This document shows, piece by piece, positions 1 to 11,649 of a DNA stretch of 59,944 bases. The position numbers and the translations under genes are program-made. The first letter of the stretch is position 1, and every line of letters begins with the position of its first letter. Under the pieces are notes generated by a model. That model saw only the letters and a program-made list of their open reading frames with translations, had not been told where the DNA came from and searched no databases. The DNA is from Actinomycetota bacterium (GTDB taxonomy: Bacteria; Actinomycetota; CADDZG01; WHSQ01): the NCBI GenBank assembly GCA_009380005.1, contig WHSQ01000011.1, positions 1 through 59,944 of the forward strand, given 5' to 3'.

Positions 1-47
1 GCACGTGGCGTGTCCAACCGGACGAGGATCGTCGCCGCGGGAGAGCC
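1..47 (+). repeat. Left copy of 47-bp terminal inverted repeat
   Basis: These first 47 bases are identical to the reverse complement of 59890-59936, and the match continues for six more bases with one mismatch. The unit contains two short hairpins (GTCC-AACC-GGAC and GACGA-GGA-TCGTC). No transposase is next to it. It could be a dispersed genomic repeat at which the assembly stopped, or a real inverted repeat flanking the region. Confidence 0.85.
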
Positions 48-95
48 AGGCCGGGCGGGGGGTCGTCGGGCGCCCTTCTGCCGGGCGGGGGCGGT

Positions 96-124
96 TTGCG
101 CCCCGGGGGCGGGTAACCTATCCT
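96..124 (+). promoter_or_regulatory. Promoter of the rpsL (str) operon
   Basis: A -35 box TTGCGC (96-101) and a -10 box TATCCT (119-124) are separated by exactly 17 bp. The same TATCCT -10 recurs upstream of rplM, glmS and gmd. It is the best sigma-A-type promoter ahead of the ribosomal run and would give a leader of about 345 nt before rpsL. Confidence 0.65.
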
Positions 125-476
125 TCCTGGTCACGCCTCCTTCGGGGGGCGCGTTCGCGCGGTGTGAGATCCGCACCGCGGTTGTTAGGAGCCTGAGTTC
201 GGTGAGCTTCGATAGGCCGGGTCGCCCCCGGAACCATCGGAGTCGGGGCTAGATCGCCGGACAACCTCGTCGGGAGGACACCCGGATACAGGGACGTATC
301 GGGCTATCCACGCCTCGGTCCCCGCTCCGGCCCTATCTCTCGCGCGGGTGGACAAAGCCTTCGGCGTGCGCGCCGGTGGTCATAGAGGTGAGGCAGGTCC
401 CGCGTGCGGGACGCGACCTCCGAACGGCGCGGTGGGTTACGCGTGCGTGGAGGTCAACGGAAAGGAAAAGCACAGC
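125..476 (+). other. Long untranslated leader of the str operon
   Basis: This stretch of about 350 nt has no supportable gene. It holds a perfect hairpin, GTCCCGC (397-403) with GCGGGAC (406-412), nested in an AGGTC/GACCT extension, and other GC-rich stems. An open frame runs into rpsL from 348, but its codons are not S12-like and a purine-rich ribosome site lies only at 461-470. The length suggests post-transcriptional control of the operon, which is inference. Confidence 0.45.
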
Positions 477-854
477 GTGCCTACGGTGCAACAGCTGGTC
501 CGCAAGGGCCGTCAGTTCAAGCGCGAGAAGTCGAAGTCGCCGGCCCTCAAGGGGTCGCCACAGCGGCGCGGGGTGTGTACCCGCGTGTACACCACCACGC
601 CCAAGAAACCGAACTCCGCCCTCCGCAAGGTCGCTCGTGTCCGCCTCACCTCTGGTATCGAAGTCACCGCTTACATCCCCGGCGTCGGCCACAACCTTCA
701 GGAGCACTCGATCGTGCTCGTCCGCGGGGGCCGGGTGAAGGACCTGCCGGGCGTCCGCTACAAGATCATCCGAGCAGCCCTGGATACCGCCGGCGTCCGT
801 GACCGAGCGCAGAGCCGCTCGAAATACGGCACCAAGAAGGTCGGGGGTGGCTGA
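477..854 (+). CDS. rpsL: 30S ribosomal protein S12
   Basis: S12 of the decoding centre, 125 residues, the normal length. The start is the GTG at 477, giving [12 protein letters not shown], preceded by AAAGGAAAAG at 461-470; the frame is open 43 codons further upstream but that part is not conserved. The protein shows the [18 protein letters not shown] motif and the loop [11 protein letters not shown], where streptomycin-resistance substitutions occur in other bacteria; the lysine positions are wild type. It is the first gene of the str operon and its TGA overlaps the rpsG ATG by one base. Confidence 0.97.
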   Translation: MPTVQQLVRKGRQFKREKSKSPALKGSPQRRGVCTRVYTTTPKKPNSALRKVARVRLTSGIEVTAYIPGVGHNLQEHSIVLVRGGRVKDLPGVRYKIIRAALDTAGVRDRAQSRSKYGTKKVGGG

Positions 855-1324
855 TGCCGCGTAAGGGGCCCGCTCAGCGGCGAGAGCTCGTCGGCGATCC
901 CGTGTACAACTCGATCCTCGTCACCCAGATCACGAACCGCATCATGCTGCGCGGCAAGCGTGGTCTGGCCGAGGGGATCGTCTACGACGCCCTCGCCAGG
1001 GTCGGCGAGCGCACCGGCAAGGACCCGTTGCCGATCCTCAAGAAGGCGATCGACAACATCAAGCCGCTGCTCGAGGTTCGGTCTCGACGCGTCGGGGGCG
1101 CTACCTATCAGGTTCCCGTGGAGGTCCAGACGCGGCGGGGCACGACCCTCGCCATCCGCTGGCTCGTCACGTTCTCGCGTAATCGCCGGGAGGGCACGAT
1201 GGCCGACCGGTTGGCGGGCGAGATCCTGGACGCCTCGGGAGGCACGGGCTCGGCCGTGAAGCGCCGCGAGGACATGCACAAGATGGCGGAAGCCAACAAG
1301 GCTTTCGCTCACTACCGCTGGTGA
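854..1324 (+). CDS. rpsG: 30S ribosomal protein S7
   Basis: S7 nucleates assembly of the 30S head and contacts the E-site tRNA. The 156 residues begin [11 protein letters not shown] and end FAHYRW, both characteristic of the family, and the length is typical. It overlaps rpsL by one base and is followed 23 bp later by fusA, the order found in nearly all bacterial str operons. In other bacteria S7 is the autogenous repressor of this operon; no such site is obvious in the short rpsL-rpsG junction here. Confidence 0.97.
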   Translation: MPRKGPAQRRELVGDPVYNSILVTQITNRIMLRGKRGLAEGIVYDALARVGERTGKDPLPILKKAIDNIKPLLEVRSRRVGGATYQVPVEVQTRRGTTLAIRWLVTFSRNRREGTMADRLAGEILDASGGTGSAVKRREDMHKMAEANKAFAHYRW

Positions 1325-1347
1325 TCGAAAGGGACGACGAGTAAGAG

Positions 1348-3519
1348 ATGGCTGAAGCAGCACGCGAAGAGAAGCATCAGGGCCGCCCCCAGCTGCGCGA
1401 GGTGAAGGGTGGCAAGGGCCTCGCGACGCGCGAGTACCCCCTCAACCACACGCGCAACATCGGGATCATGGCCCATATCGACGCGGGGAAGACCACGACC
1501 ACCGAGCGCATCCTGTACTACACGGGCAAGACGTACAAGATCGGCGAGGTCCACGAGGGTGCCGCGGTCATGGACTGGATGGTCCAGGAACAGGAGCGCG
1601 GCATCACGATCACGTCTGCGGCGACGACGGCGCACTGGAAGGGCTACTGGATCAACATCATCGACACGCCCGGCCACGTCGACTTCACGGTCGAGGTCGA
1701 GCGGTCGTTGCGGGTGCTGGACGGCGCCGTGGCCGTGTTCGACGCGGTCGCCGGCGTGGAGCCGCAGTCCGAGACCGTGTGGCGACAGGCCGATCGGTAC
1801 AACGTGCCGCGCATCTGCTTCGTGAACAAGATGGACCGCACGGGCGCCGACTTCTTCCGAACCGTCCAGATGATCACGGATCGGTTGAACGGGACCCCTG
1901 TCGTGATACAGCTTCCGATCGGCAAGGAGTCCGATTTCCACGGCGTCGTCGACCTCGTCACGATGGTCGCCCACTACTGGCCCTCGGAGGGCATGGGTGA
2001 GGAGTGGGAGGATCGGGAGATCCCCCCGGAGCTCAAGGACGATGCCGATCGGTACCGGCACGACCTGCTCGAGGCACTCGCCGATCACGACGAGCAGATC
2101 ATGGAGAAGTACGTCGCCGAGGAAGACATCGACGTCGGCTCGATCCGCAAGGCGTTGCGCCGCGCCACGGTGGCCAACGAACTCGTTCCGATCATGTGCG
2201 GAACGGCGTTCAAGAACAAGGCGGTGCAACCGTTGTTGGATGCGATCTGCTGGTACCTGCCGAGCCCGCTCGACCTCCCTGCTTACAAGGGGCGCCACCC
2301 CCAGACCGGGGACGTGATCGAGCGGAGGCCGGACGACTTCGAACCGTTCTCGGCCTTGGCGTTCAAGATCATGAGTGACCCGTACGTCGGTCGCCTCACT
2401 TACATGCGCGTGTACTCCGGCACGTTGAAGAGCGGGGACTCGATCCTCAACTCGACCCGTGACCGCAAAGAGCGGATCGGCCGCATCCTGCAGATGCATG
2501 CAAACCACCGAGAGGACAAGGACGCGGTCTTCGCGGGAGACATCGTTGCCATCGTGGGGCTCAAGCAGACGTTGACCGGTGACACGCTGTGCGATCCGAA
2601 CGAACCGGTCCTGCTCGAGGAGATGAACTTCCCGGCCCCCGTCATCGACGTGGCCATCGAGCCGAAGTCCAAGCCGGACTCGGACAAGTTGGGCAACGCT
2701 CTCCAGAAGCTCTCGGAGGAAGACCCGACCTTCCGAGTACACACCGACGAGGACACCGGACAGACGATCATCTCGGGGATGGGCGAGCTCCACCTCGAGG
2801 TCCTCGTCGACCGCCTCATCCGGGAGTTCAAGGTCGGCGCCAACGTCGGCAAGCCTCAGGTCGCCTACCGGGAGACGATCAAGCAACACATCGCCAAGCA
2901 CGAGACCCGTTACGTCAAGCAGACGGGCGGTAAGGGTCAGTACGGGCATGTCGTGATCGCGATCGAGCCGACCGGCCCCGGTGGTGGCTACGAGTTCATC
3001 AACAAGATCACCGGTGGGCGCATCCCGAATGAGTACATCCCCTCCGTCGACCAGGGCGTGCAGGAAGCCTTGGCTACCGGGGTCCTGGCGGGCTATCCGG
3101 TGGTCGACGTACGCGTGACGCTGCTGGACGGATCGTCCCACGATGTGGACTCCAGCGAGATGGCGTTCAAGATCACGGGCTCCATGGCCTTCAAGGAGGC
3201 CGCACGGAAGGCGCAACCCACGCTGCTCGAGCCCATCTTCGACGTCGAGGTCGTCACGCCCGAGGAGTACATGGGCGACGTTATCGGGGACCTCTCGGGT
3301 CGCCGGGGTCGCATCGAGAACATGGAACAACGCGGCGGCGACCGCATCGTCAAGTCACAGGTCCCGTTGGCTGAGATGTTCGGGTACGCCACCGGACTGC
3401 GCAGCCGCACTCAAGGTCGTGCGACGTACACCATGCAGTTCAACTCGTACCAGGAAGTACCGCAATCGATCGCAGATGAAGTCATCGCAGCCGTTCGCGG
3501 CGAACCGGTAGGGAAGTAG
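1348..3519 (+). CDS. fusA: Elongation factor G
   Basis: Translocation GTPase, 723 residues. The G domain shows the P-loop AHIDAGKTT at 42-50, DTPGH at 106-110 and NKMD at 160-163; domain IV carries the [10 protein letters not shown] region and the usual C-terminal YQEVP segment. The ATG at 1348 gives about 30 extra N-terminal residues (rich in Lys, Glu and Arg) before the usual [13 protein letters not shown] beginning; no better start with a ribosome site lies nearer, so the extension may be real. The gene sits between rpsG and tuf. Confidence 0.96.
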   Translation: MAEAAREEKHQGRPQLREVKGGKGLATREYPLNHTRNIGIMAHIDAGKTTTTERILYYTGKTYKIGEVHEGAAVMDWMVQEQERGITITSAATTAHWKGYWINIIDTPGHVDFTVEVERSLRVLDGAVAVFDAVAGVEPQSETVWRQADRYNVPRICFVNKMDRTGADFFRTVQMITDRLNGTPVVIQLPIGKESDFHGVVDLVTMVAHYWPSEGMGEEWEDREIPPELKDDADRYRHDLLEALADHDEQIMEKYVAEEDIDVGSIRKALRRATVANELVPIMCGTAFKNKAVQPLLDAICWYLPSPLDLPAYKGRHPQTGDVIERRPDDFEPFSALAFKIMSDPYVGRLTYMRVYSGTLKSGDSILNSTRDRKERIGRILQMHANHREDKDAVFAGDIVAIVGLKQTLTGDTLCDPNEPVLLEEMNFPAPVIDVAIEPKSKPDSDKLGNALQKLSEEDPTFRVHTDEDTGQTIISGMGELHLEVLVDRLIREFKVGANVGKPQVAYRETIKQHIAKHETRYVKQTGGKGQYGHVVIAIEPTGPGGGYEFINKITGGRIPNEYIPSVDQGVQEALATGVLAGYPVVDVRVTLLDGSSHDVDSSEMAFKITGSMAFKEAARKAQPTLLEPIFDVEVVTPEEYMGDVIGDLSGRRGRIENMEQRGGDRIVKSQVPLAEMFGYATGLRSRTQGRATYTMQFNSYQEVPQSIADEVIAAVRGEPVGK

Positions 3520-3532
3520 GGAAGGAGCAGGG

Positions 3533-4723
<1,191 letters not shown>

Positions 4724-4756
4724 CGAACCCAGAGAGAAGAGAGAAGAGGCCCCCAG

Positions 4757-5071
4757 GTGGCGCAAGGCGGGATGAAGATCCGCATACGGCTCAAGGCCTA
4801 CGACCACGAGGTCATAGACCAGAGCGCAAAGAAGATCGTCGAGACGGTTACGCGCACGGGCGCGTCCGTCAACGGTCCGATCCCCCTGCCGACGGAGAGA
4901 TCCGTGTACACGGTCATCCGCTCGCCACATAAGGACAAAGACTCACGCGAGCACTTCGAGATGCGTACGCACAAGAGATTGCTCGACATCGTCAACCCGA
5001 CGCCCAAGACGGTCGACTCGCTCCAGCGGCTCGACCTTCCTGCCGGCGTCGACATCGAGCTCAAGCTCTAA
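4757..5071 (+). CDS. rpsJ: 30S ribosomal protein S10
   Basis: S10, 104 residues, in the 30S head and also the NusE partner of NusB in antitermination. It shows [28 protein letters not shown] and [10 protein letters not shown]. The GTG at 4757 gives [12 protein letters not shown], similar to mycobacterial MAGQKIRIRL; an ATG at 4772 is the alternative. It opens the S10 cluster but has no separate terminator or promoter between it and tuf. Confidence 0.96.
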   Translation: MAQGGMKIRIRLKAYDHEVIDQSAKKIVETVTRTGASVNGPIPLPTERSVYTVIRSPHKDKDSREHFEMRTHKRLLDIVNPTPKTVDSLQRLDLPAGVDIELKL

Positions 5072-5095
5072 ACGGGAACGAGGGAAGAGGACGAG

Positions 5096-5749
5096 ATGGC
5101 AGAGGTCAAGGGGATCCTGGGTCGCAAGATCGGGATGACCCAGATCTTCGACGAGAACGGTAGGGCCGTGCCCGTTACCGTCGTGGAGGCCGGCCCTTGT
5201 CACGTCGCGCAGATAAAGCGACCGGACAAGGATGGCTACTCGGCGATCCAGATGTCGTTCGGCCGGCCGCGCAAGACCAACAAGCCTCAGGAAGGCCACT
5301 TCAAGAAGGCCAACGTCGACCCGGGTCGCTACCTGGTCGAGCTGCGTCTGGACGACAGCAGCGAGTACGAGCTCGGTGCGGAGATCAAGGCCGACGTCTT
5401 CGAGGTCGGCGAGTCGGTCGACGTGATCGGGGTGACGAAGGGGAAAGGCTTCGCCGGTGGGATGAAGCGCCACAATTTCGCCGGTCTATCCGCGTCACAC
5501 GGTACTCAGCGCAAGCACCGTTCACCGGGTTCGGTGGGGGCTGCAGCGACGCCCTCTCGTGTCTTCAAGGGGACGAGGATGGCGGGTCAGTTGGGGAACG
5601 TGCGGGTGACGACCCTCAACCTGAAGGTGATCAAGGTGGACCTGGAGCGCAACCTGCTCTTGATCCGCGGCGCCGTTCCCGGGCCCAAGAACGGTCTCCT
5701 GATGGTCCGTTCGGCGGTTCGCCTGCGTCAGCGGAAGGCGGCCTCGTGA
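5096..5749 (+). CDS. rplC: 50S ribosomal protein L3
   Basis: L3, 217 residues, an early-assembly protein whose loop reaches the peptidyl transferase centre. The N-terminus [17 protein letters not shown] and the central segment [27 protein letters not shown] are diagnostic. The ribosome site is GGAAGAGG just before the ATG. The TGA overlaps the ATG of rplD, indicating translational coupling. Confidence 0.97.
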   Translation: MAEVKGILGRKIGMTQIFDENGRAVPVTVVEAGPCHVAQIKRPDKDGYSAIQMSFGRPRKTNKPQEGHFKKANVDPGRYLVELRLDDSSEYELGAEIKADVFEVGESVDVIGVTKGKGFAGGMKRHNFAGLSASHGTQRKHRSPGSVGAAATPSRVFKGTRMAGQLGNVRVTTLNLKVIKVDLERNLLLIRGAVPGPKNGLLMVRSAVRLRQRKAAS

Positions 5750-6408
5750 TGGCGACGAAGACGCTGAAGGCCAAGGTCCTCGACGGATCCGGGAAGGTAA
5801 GCGGTGACGTGAACCTGCCCGGGGACGTATTCGGCGGAGAGATCAACGTGCCCGTCATGCATCAGGTGGTGACGGCTCAACTCGCGGCCGCTCGCTCCGG
5901 AACGGCCTCCACGAAGACCCGATCCGAGGTGCGAGGCGGCGGCAGGAAGCCCTGGCGCCAGAAGGGCACGGGGCGGGCGCGACATGGCTCCATCCGCAGC
6001 CCCCTCTGGGTCGGCGGAGGCGCGGTCTTCGGGCCGAAGCCCCGCGATCACTCGGTGCGCGTGAACCGGAAGATGAAGCGGGCGGCTCTCCGGTCGGCGC
6101 TCGCCGACAAGGCCAACGCCGGCGCAGTCTTCGTCCTCGACGGTTTCGACGAGCCGCGTACCAAGATCGCCGCCGCCGCGCTGAAGGCGGCCGAGATCGG
6201 GGGCCGGGTACTGGTCGTGGTGGATCCCAAGAGCGAGGGTGACGAGGCGGTCGACCGCGCGTTCCGAAACCTCGAGCGAGTGGCGTTCGCGCTCGTCGGA
6301 TCGCTGGGCACCTACGACGTGCTCGTGGCGGATTCGATCGTCTTCACCCGTAGTGCCTTGGACCGGCTGACGGCTGCGAAGGATGACAAGCAGGAGGAGT
6401 CGGCATGA
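5749..6408 (+). CDS. rplD: 50S ribosomal protein L4
   Basis: L4, 219 residues, lining the exit tunnel. Diagnostic segments are [28 protein letters not shown]-type tunnel-loop residues (here [19 protein letters not shown]). The frame is open far upstream across rplC, but the start is the ATG at 5749 overlapping the rplC stop. Translation continues into rplW by a 4-base overlap (ATGA). In E. coli L4 represses this operon; no leader for that is evident because tuf reads directly in. Confidence 0.96.
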   Translation: MATKTLKAKVLDGSGKVSGDVNLPGDVFGGEINVPVMHQVVTAQLAAARSGTASTKTRSEVRGGGRKPWRQKGTGRARHGSIRSPLWVGGGAVFGPKPRDHSVRVNRKMKRAALRSALADKANAGAVFVLDGFDEPRTKIAAAALKAAEIGGRVLVVVDPKSEGDEAVDRAFRNLERVAFALVGSLGTYDVLVADSIVFTRSALDRLTAAKDDKQEESA

Positions 6409-6710
6409 GCGGCTCCACGAAGAACGGCGCGCGCGACGTGATCCTGGCCCCCGTGGTCAGCGAGAAGTCCTATTCGTTGCTCGACGGCAACCAGTACACG
6501 TTCGTGGTGCACCCGGATGCGAACAAGACGGAGATCCGTCAGGCCGTCGAACAGATCTGGGACGTCAAGGTAGTGAAGGTCAACACGCTGAACCGCAAGG
6601 GCAAGGTCAAGCGCTTCCGGTTCCAACAGGGACGTCGCAAGGACACCAAGCGTGCGGTCGTGAAGCTCGCCGAGGGCGACCGCATCGAGATATTCGAGTC
6701 GCAGGGTTAG
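6405..6710 (+). CDS. rplW: 50S ribosomal protein L23
   Basis: L23, 101 residues, at the polypeptide exit and the docking site for trigger factor and SRP. It shows [13 protein letters not shown] near the N-terminus, [14 protein letters not shown], and [14 protein letters not shown] of the loop. The length is typical for the family. It starts in a 4-base overlap with rplD, and rplB follows after 11 bp with a weak ribosome site. Confidence 0.96.
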   Translation: MSGSTKNGARDVILAPVVSEKSYSLLDGNQYTFVVHPDANKTEIRQAVEQIWDVKVVKVNTLNRKGKVKRFRFQQGRRKDTKRAVVKLAEGDRIEIFESQG

Positions 6711-6721
6711 GGGCGATCTAG

Positions 6722-7552
6722 ATGGCGATCCGTAAAGCGAAGCCGACCTCTCCGGGACGAAGGTTCCAGACCTACGAGGACTTCTCGGGGATCACTCGCG
6801 ACGAGCCCGAGAAGACGCTTCTCGAGCCGAATCCGAAATCGGCCGGCCGTAACAACCACGGTCGCATCACCTCGCGGCGACGCGGGGGTGGCCACAAGGG
6901 GAAGTACCGTGTCATCGACTTCCGCCGGAACAAAGACGGCGTGCCGGCGAAGGTCGCACATGTGGAGTACGACCCGAACCGCAACGCGCGCATCGCCCTG
7001 CTCCACTACGCAGACGGCGAGAAGCGCTACATCCTTCTCCCCAACCGCGTGAAGGTGGGGGACAGACTGGAATCGGGGGCGAAGGCCGAGGTTCGTCCGG
7101 GCAACGCTCTTCCCCTCCGGAACATCCCCGTGGGTACCGTCGTCCACAACGTGGAGCTCAAGCCCGGAGCGGGGGGCAAGATGGCCCGATCCGCGGGATC
7201 TTCCGTCCAACTCGTCGCCAAGGAAGGCGATCGAGCAACCCTCCGTCTACCGTCCGGCGAGGTGCGGATGGTCCTGATGGACTGCCGCGCGACCGTCGGA
7301 GAGGTCGGCAACGCCGAGGCCGAGTTGATCTCGTTGGGCAAGGCCGGTCGTAATCGCTGGAAGGGACGACGTCCGAAGGTCCGAGGCGTCGTCATGAACC
7401 CGGTCGACCATCCCCTTGGTGGTGGCGAGGGCAAGTCCTCCGGTGGGCGCCACCCGGTGAGCCCGTGGGGCAAGCCGGAAGGACGTACCCGTAAGAAGAA
7501 GTCGTCGGACGACATGATCATCCGTCGTCGTCGCAAGAAGAGAGGTAGATAG
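6722..7552 (+). CDS. rplB: 50S ribosomal protein L2
   Basis: L2, 276 residues, needed for subunit association and peptidyl transfer. The C-terminal segment [21 protein letters not shown] carries the conserved histidine implicated in activity (the HPLGGGEG motif), and [16 protein letters not shown] is the N-terminal RNA-binding segment. Stop overlaps the GTG of rpsS by one base. Confidence 0.97.
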   Translation: MAIRKAKPTSPGRRFQTYEDFSGITRDEPEKTLLEPNPKSAGRNNHGRITSRRRGGGHKGKYRVIDFRRNKDGVPAKVAHVEYDPNRNARIALLHYADGEKRYILLPNRVKVGDRLESGAKAEVRPGNALPLRNIPVGTVVHNVELKPGAGGKMARSAGSSVQLVAKEGDRATLRLPSGEVRMVLMDCRATVGEVGNAEAELISLGKAGRNRWKGRRPKVRGVVMNPVDHPLGGGEGKSSGGRHPVSPWGKPEGRTRKKKSSDDMIIRRRRKKRGR

Positions 7553-7836
7553 TGCCGCGAAGCTTGAAGAAGGGACCGTTCGTGGACGAGCACCTGCTCG
7601 TCAAGGTCCTCGATCAGAACAAACGCAACGAGAAGCGCGTCATCAAGACCTGGTCGCGCCGGTCCACCATCATCCCGGAGATGGTGGGACACACCCTCGC
7701 CGTCCACGACGGGCGCAAACATGTCCCCGTCTACGTGACGGAATCGATGGTGGGACACAAGCTCGGCGAGTTCGCACCCACGCGTGCATTCCGGACACAC
7801 GGTAGCTCGGCCGAGAGAAGCACGAGGGTCAAATAG
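7552..7836 (+). CDS. rpsS: 30S ribosomal protein S19
   Basis: S19, 94 residues, in the 30S head with S13. It begins [16 protein letters not shown] and has [22 protein letters not shown], both strongly conserved. It uses a GTG start overlapping the end of rplB, so it is probably translated by coupling rather than from its own ribosome site. rplV follows two bases after the stop. Confidence 0.96.
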   Translation: MPRSLKKGPFVDEHLLVKVLDQNKRNEKRVIKTWSRRSTIIPEMVGHTLAVHDGRKHVPVYVTESMVGHKLGEFAPTRAFRTHGSSAERSTRVK

Positions 7837-7838
7837 TC

Positions 7839-8429
7839 ATGGCAACCAGGGTTGTGTCAGATGAGCAAGCCGCTATGGCGTCGGCGAGATTCATCCGCAT
7901 GTCACCAACGAAGGCCCGTCGTGTGATCGATCTGATCAGGGACCGGCACGTCGACGACGCTCGCCGGGTGCTGCGATTCACCCAGCGCGGTGCCTCGGCA
8001 CCGATCCTCAAGGTCCTCAACTCCGCGATAGCGAACGCCGAGCACAACCGTGGTCTCGCTGCCGATGAGCTCGTGGTCGTCCGGGCGTGGGCCGACGAAG
8101 GCCCCACCCTCCGGCGTTATCGACCTCGGGCTTTGGGGCGTGCGACGCGGATCCGCAAACGTACCTGCCACATCTCCGTGGTAGTGGGTCGACCCGACGA
8201 AGCGATCGAAGAGGCGCGGGGCGGGGAACAGGAGACGAAGCGTCGGGCGCGGACCGAGCCGGCGACCGCGTCGGAGCCCGGCACCGAGGTGACGGAGGGA
8301 ACGGCGGCCAAGAAGACCACCGCCAAGAAGACCACCGCCAAGAAGACCACCGCCAAGAAGACCACCGCCAAGAAGACGACCGCCAAGAAGACGACGAGGA
8401 AGAAGAAGTCCGAGGGGAGCGAGGATTAA
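7839..8429 (+). CDS. rplV: 50S ribosomal protein L22 with a long Lys-rich tail
   Basis: L22 lines the exit tunnel. The L22 fold occupies about residues 1-118 ([32 protein letters not shown]). Residues 119-196 are an added tail: first acidic/Arg-rich, then a run of KKTTA pentads at about 157-187, ending [10 protein letters not shown]. Such a tail resembles the C-termini of actinobacterial histone-like proteins and probably binds RNA or DNA; its role is not known. The tail is encoded by a 15-bp tandem repeat, so its length may differ between strains. Confidence 0.95.
   Translation: MATRVVSDEQAAMASARFIRMSPTKARRVIDLIRDRHVDDARRVLRFTQRGASAPILKVLNSAIANAEHNRGLAADELVVVRAWADEGPTLRRYRPRALGRATRIRKRTCHISVVVGRPDEAIEEARGGEQETKRRARTEPATASEPGTEVTEGTAAKKTTAKKTTAKKTTAKKTTAKKTTAKKTTRKKKSEGSED
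8310..8399 (+). repeat. 15-bp tandem repeat inside rplV
   Basis: Six consecutive 15-bp units of the form AAGAAGACCACCGCC, the first four identical, the fifth with one change and the sixth diverged. They encode the KKTTA pentads of the L22 tail. Near-identity at the DNA level points to recent slippage or expansion. Confidence 0.92.
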
Positions 8430-8432
8430 CTG

Positions 8433-9443
8433 ATGGGTCAGAAGGTTCATCCATACGGCTTCCGCCTCGGCATCCACACGGACTGGAAGTCCCGCTGGTT
8501 CTCGGAGAAGGAATACAAGGCATACCTCGAGGCCGACCTGCGGATACGCGAGTACCTGCTGGGACAATTGCCTCACGCCGGGATCAGTCGCATCGAGATC
8601 GAGCGGACCCGCGAGCGCGTGCGCATCGACGCGCACACCGCCCGTCCGGGGATCGTCATCGGGCGGCGTGGTTCCGAGGCCGAGCGCCTCCGGAAGCAGT
8701 TGGAGACCATGGAGTCGAAGCTCTACGGCAAGCCCGTCGACGTGCGTCTCAACATCATCGAGGTCAAGCAGCCCGAACTCGACGCTCAGCTGATCGCCCA
8801 GGGCGTGGCGGAGCAGCTGGCGGGTCGTGTCTCGTTCCGGCGGGCCATGAAGAAGGCCGTCGGCACGACCATGAGGCACGGCGCCAAGGGCGTCCGCGTG
8901 CAGTGTGGAGGCCGTCTCGGCGGCGCCGAGATGAGTCGGCGGGAGTGGTACATCGAGGGTCAGATGCCCCTGCATACCCTTCGGGGCGACGTCGACTACG
9001 GCTTCGCGGAGGCGAAGACGACGTTCGGCCGGATCGGGGTGAAGGTGTGGATCTACAAGGGTCCGTTCCAGGACGTGTACGCCGCGGCTCGCGATGCAGC
9101 CCGGCTCCGTCGCGAGGCAGCACTCGCTGCGGGCGAGACGATCGGTCGTGGGGCGGAGGAGCGCGCAGCTCAGCATCGCGGCGCTCAGCGTTCGAGCACG
9201 CCCGAGGGCGGTACGGCGGCCACCACCGAGGCCGGTACCAAGGCGCAGCGCCCGGGTAAGGGCACCGGCAGGTCCGAGAAGCAGGTCGCTTCCCCGCCGG
9301 CCGAGGGAACGCCGCCGGCCGACCAGGTCGACGCCTCGCTTGGAAAGGCCTCGTCGGAGCCCGAGCCGCAGCCGAAGCCGAAGAAGCCCGCCGCCAACAT
9401 CAAGGCCACGCCCGCCCCCGACGAAGGCGAGGAGCAAGCCTGA
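8433..9443 (+). CDS. rpsC: 30S ribosomal protein S3 with a long C-terminal extension
   Basis: S3 forms part of the mRNA entry channel and its helicase. The KH domain ([18 protein letters not shown]) and the C-terminal domain ([24 protein letters not shown], then KVWIYKGP) end near residue 213. The remaining 120 or so residues are low-complexity (Ala, Pro, Glu, Lys, Thr) and not expected to fold. S3 is usually 210-280 residues; at 336 this one is long. rplP starts on the final base of the stop codon region. Confidence 0.95.
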   Translation: MGQKVHPYGFRLGIHTDWKSRWFSEKEYKAYLEADLRIREYLLGQLPHAGISRIEIERTRERVRIDAHTARPGIVIGRRGSEAERLRKQLETMESKLYGKPVDVRLNIIEVKQPELDAQLIAQGVAEQLAGRVSFRRAMKKAVGTTMRHGAKGVRVQCGGRLGGAEMSRREWYIEGQMPLHTLRGDVDYGFAEAKTTFGRIGVKVWIYKGPFQDVYAAARDAARLRREAALAAGETIGRGAEERAAQHRGAQRSSTPEGGTAATTEAGTKAQRPGKGTGRSEKQVASPPAEGTPPADQVDASLGKASSEPEPQPKPKKPAANIKATPAPDEGEEQA

Positions 9444-9865
9444 TGTTGCAGCCACGCAAGATGAAACACCGGAAGCAGCAACGGGGTCGCATGCGCGGTC
9501 GCGCCAAGGGCGGCACTACCGTGAACTTCGGAGACTACGGCCTGATGGCGCTGGAACCGGCCTGGATCACCAACCGCCAGATAGAGGCCGCCCGTATCGC
9601 GATGACGCGCCACATCCGACGAGGCGGGAAGGTCTGGATCAATATCTTCCCGGACAAGCCCTACACGAAGAAGCCCGCCGAGACCCGGCAGGGGTCCGGT
9701 AAGGGCAACCCCGAGGGCTGGGTGGCCGTCGTCAAACCGGGACGAGTGATGTTCGAGATCGCCGGCGTACCCGAACCGCTTGCTCGCGAGGCGATACGAC
9801 TGGCTGCTCACAAACTTCCGATCCGATGCAAGTTCGTCCACCGCGACGAGCCGATCGAGATCTAG
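9443..9865 (+). CDS. rplP: 50S ribosomal protein L16
   Basis: L16, 140 residues, next to the A-site tRNA elbow. It begins [24 protein letters not shown] and includes [25 protein letters not shown] and the loop around [17 protein letters not shown]. The length is typical. Its ATG overlaps the rpsC TGA by one base and rpmC follows after 9 bp. Confidence 0.97.
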   Translation: MLQPRKMKHRKQQRGRMRGRAKGGTTVNFGDYGLMALEPAWITNRQIEAARIAMTRHIRRGGKVWINIFPDKPYTKKPAETRQGSGKGNPEGWVAVVKPGRVMFEIAGVPEPLAREAIRLAAHKLPIRCKFVHRDEPIEI

Positions 9866-9874
9866 AGGAACGGC

Positions 9875-10087
9875 ATGGCGAAGGTAACGGAGTTCAGAGA
9901 TCTATCGGTTGATGAGATCGAGGGTCGCCTCTCGGAGGCGCGGGAGGAGCTGTTCAATCTGCGCTTCCAGAATGCGACCGGTCAACTCGACAACTACAAG
10001 CGACTGGGCGAACTTCGCAAAGAGGTCGCTCGGATCAAGACGGTGCTTCGGGAGCGAGAGCTTACCGAAAGCGAAGGTGAAGGTTGA
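9875..10087 (+). CDS. rpmC: 50S ribosomal protein L29
   Basis: L29, 70 residues, a two-helix protein at the exit site beside L23. Diagnostic is [34 protein letters not shown]-type sequence (here residues about 25-58). A GAGGAACG ribosome site precedes the ATG. TGA and the rpsQ ATG overlap by one base. Confidence 0.95.
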   Translation: MAKVTEFRDLSVDEIEGRLSEAREELFNLRFQNATGQLDNYKRLGELRKEVARIKTVLRERELTESEGEG

Positions 10088-10368
10088 TGGCAGATAACGA
10101 ACTGGGCCGGCTCGAGCCGGCCGGCGTCCGCAAGATGCTGGTCGGTCGCTGCGTGTCCGACAAGATGGACAAGACGGTCGTCGTCGAGGTCCGCGATGCT
10201 GCACAGCACCCGACCTACGGGAAGATCGTGCGGCGCACGAAGCACCTCAAGGCTCATGACGAGGCGAATGAAGTCAGCATCGGTGATCTCGTTCGGATCG
10301 CCGAGACGCGGCCGCTATCCAAGACCAAGCGATGGCGTGTTGCTGAGATCGTGGAAAGAGCCAAGTGA
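10087..10368 (+). CDS. rpsQ: 30S ribosomal protein S17
   Basis: S17, 93 residues, an early-assembly OB-fold protein of the 30S body. It shows [36 protein letters not shown] and [15 protein letters not shown]. The ATG at 10087 is preferred over the TTG one codon upstream because it overlaps the rpmC stop in the pattern used throughout this operon. Its own stop overlaps the GTG of rplN. Confidence 0.96.
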   Translation: MADNELGRLEPAGVRKMLVGRCVSDKMDKTVVVEVRDAAQHPTYGKIVRRTKHLKAHDEANEVSIGDLVRIAETRPLSKTKRWRVAEIVERAK

Positions 10369-10733
10369 TCCAACAGGAGAGCCGATGTCGTGTCGCAGAT
10401 AACACCGGAGCCCGTGAGGTCCTGGTGATCAAGGTGCTGGGGGGATCCCGCCGGCGCTACGCTGGTGTGGGCGACATCGTCGTATGCACCGTGAAGGACG
10501 CCATCCCCGGTGGCGGCGTCAAGAAGTCAGAGGTCGTCAAGGCCGTCGTGGTCCGTACCGCGAAGGAACGGCGCCGTATCGACGGTTCGTACATCAAGTT
10601 CGACGACAACGCAGTGGTGATCGTCGACAACCAGATGCAGCCCCGCGGCACCCGGATCTTCGGGCCGGTCGCCCGAGAGCTGCGTGACAAGAGGTTCATG
10701 AAGATCATCTCGTTAGCCCCAGAGGTGCTGTGA
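10365..10733 (+). CDS. rplN: 50S ribosomal protein L14
   Basis: L14, 122 residues, the family's exact usual length, at the subunit interface. It begins [28 protein letters not shown] and ends with [19 protein letters not shown], both diagnostic. It starts at GTG in a 4-base overlap (GTGA) with rpsQ and leads into rplX by another overlap. Confidence 0.97.
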   Translation: MIQQESRCRVADNTGAREVLVIKVLGGSRRRYAGVGDIVVCTVKDAIPGGGVKKSEVVKAVVVRTAKERRRIDGSYIKFDDNAVVIVDNQMQPRGTRIFGPVARELRDKRFMKIISLAPEVL

Positions 10734-11053
10734 TGTCTTTGAAGATAAAGAAGGGCGACCAGGTGGAGGTCATCGCCGGCAAGGATCTCGGCGCTCAAGG
10801 TCGCGTGCTCCAGGTCCTTCCGCGTAAACAGAAGGTCTTGGTCGAGGGCGTCAACGAGGTGACCCGCCACGAGCGGGTCCGCGTCAACCGGAGGGGGGGC
10901 CAGGAGGGTGGCATCACCCACAAGGAGGCCCCCATCTCACTGAGCAACGTGGCCCTCGTGTGTCCGACGGACGGTCCCACGAGGGCCGGCTACCGGATCG
11001 AGGAAGGCGGCACGAAGGTACGTGTCTGCCGCAGATGCGGAACGGAGCTTTGA
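10733..11053 (+). CDS. rplX: 50S ribosomal protein L24
   Basis: L24, 106 residues, an assembly initiator near the exit tunnel. The KOW motif [25 protein letters not shown] lies at the N-terminus. Unlike E. coli L24 the C-terminal part ends with a pair of cysteines in [10 protein letters not shown], common in Actinomycetota. A GTG one codon upstream (10730) is an alternative start. Confidence 0.95.
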   Translation: MSLKIKKGDQVEVIAGKDLGAQGRVLQVLPRKQKVLVEGVNEVTRHERVRVNRRGGQEGGITHKEAPISLSNVALVCPTDGPTRAGYRIEEGGTKVRVCRRCGTEL

Positions 11054-11058
11054 GCCCG

Positions 11059-11649
11059 ATGGCAGCCACGACGACGTACACGCCGCGCCTCAAGGAGCGA
11101 TACCGCTCCGAGGTCGTGCCGCGCCTGCAGCAAGAGCTCGGGCTCCGCAACGTGATGGAGGCGCCCAAGCCCGAGAAGATCATCGTGAACATGGGGGTCG
11201 GCGACGCCGCCAAGGACGCCAAGGCCCTCGAGGGAGCCATGAAGGATCTCACCACGATCGCCGGACAGCGACCGTCGATCCGTCGAGCGCGCAAGTCGAT
11301 CGCGACCTTCAAGATCCGGGAGGGTATGCCGATCGGCGCCGCCGTCACGATGCGCGGTGACCACATGTGGGACTTCCTCGACCGGCTCATGTCGATCGTT
11401 CTCCCGCGTATCCGTGACTTCCGGGGTCTCAACCCGCGGTCGTTCGACGGCAACGGCAACTACAGCTTCGGTCTCACCGAGCAGCTGGTGTTCCCGGAGA
11501 TCGATTACGACGACATCGATGCGACGCGCGGTATGGACGTGACGATCGTGACGACGGCGAAGAACGACGACGAGGGACGGGCGTTGCTCATGGCGCTCGG
11601 TTTCCCACTGAGGCAGATGGGCCCAAGGTCCGAGGTAGCTGGAGGCTAG
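11059..11649 (+). CDS. rplE: 50S ribosomal protein L5
   Basis: L5 binds 5S rRNA and contacts P-site tRNA; 196 residues with a slightly long N-terminus ([20 protein letters not shown]). Diagnostic are [45 protein letters not shown], and [18 protein letters not shown]. The ATG at 11059 is chosen over an upstream open extension because only it gives L5 sequence and it lies six bases after rplX. Confidence 0.96.
   Translation: MAATTTYTPRLKERYRSEVVPRLQQELGLRNVMEAPKPEKIIVNMGVGDAAKDAKALEGAMKDLTTIAGQRPSIRRARKSIATFKIREGMPIGAAVTMRGDHMWDFLDRLMSIVLPRIRDFRGLNPRSFDGNGNYSFGLTEQLVFPEIDYDDIDATRGMDVTIVTTAKNDDEGRALLMALGFPLRQMGPRSEVAGG

Noticed and set aside
1312-3330. 672-codon minus frame opposite fusA
   Set aside because: Shadow of EF-G; no domain and no start signal.
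8310-8399. CRISPR-like or regulatory tandem repeat
   Set aside because: No spacers; the units are in frame and encode the L22 tail.
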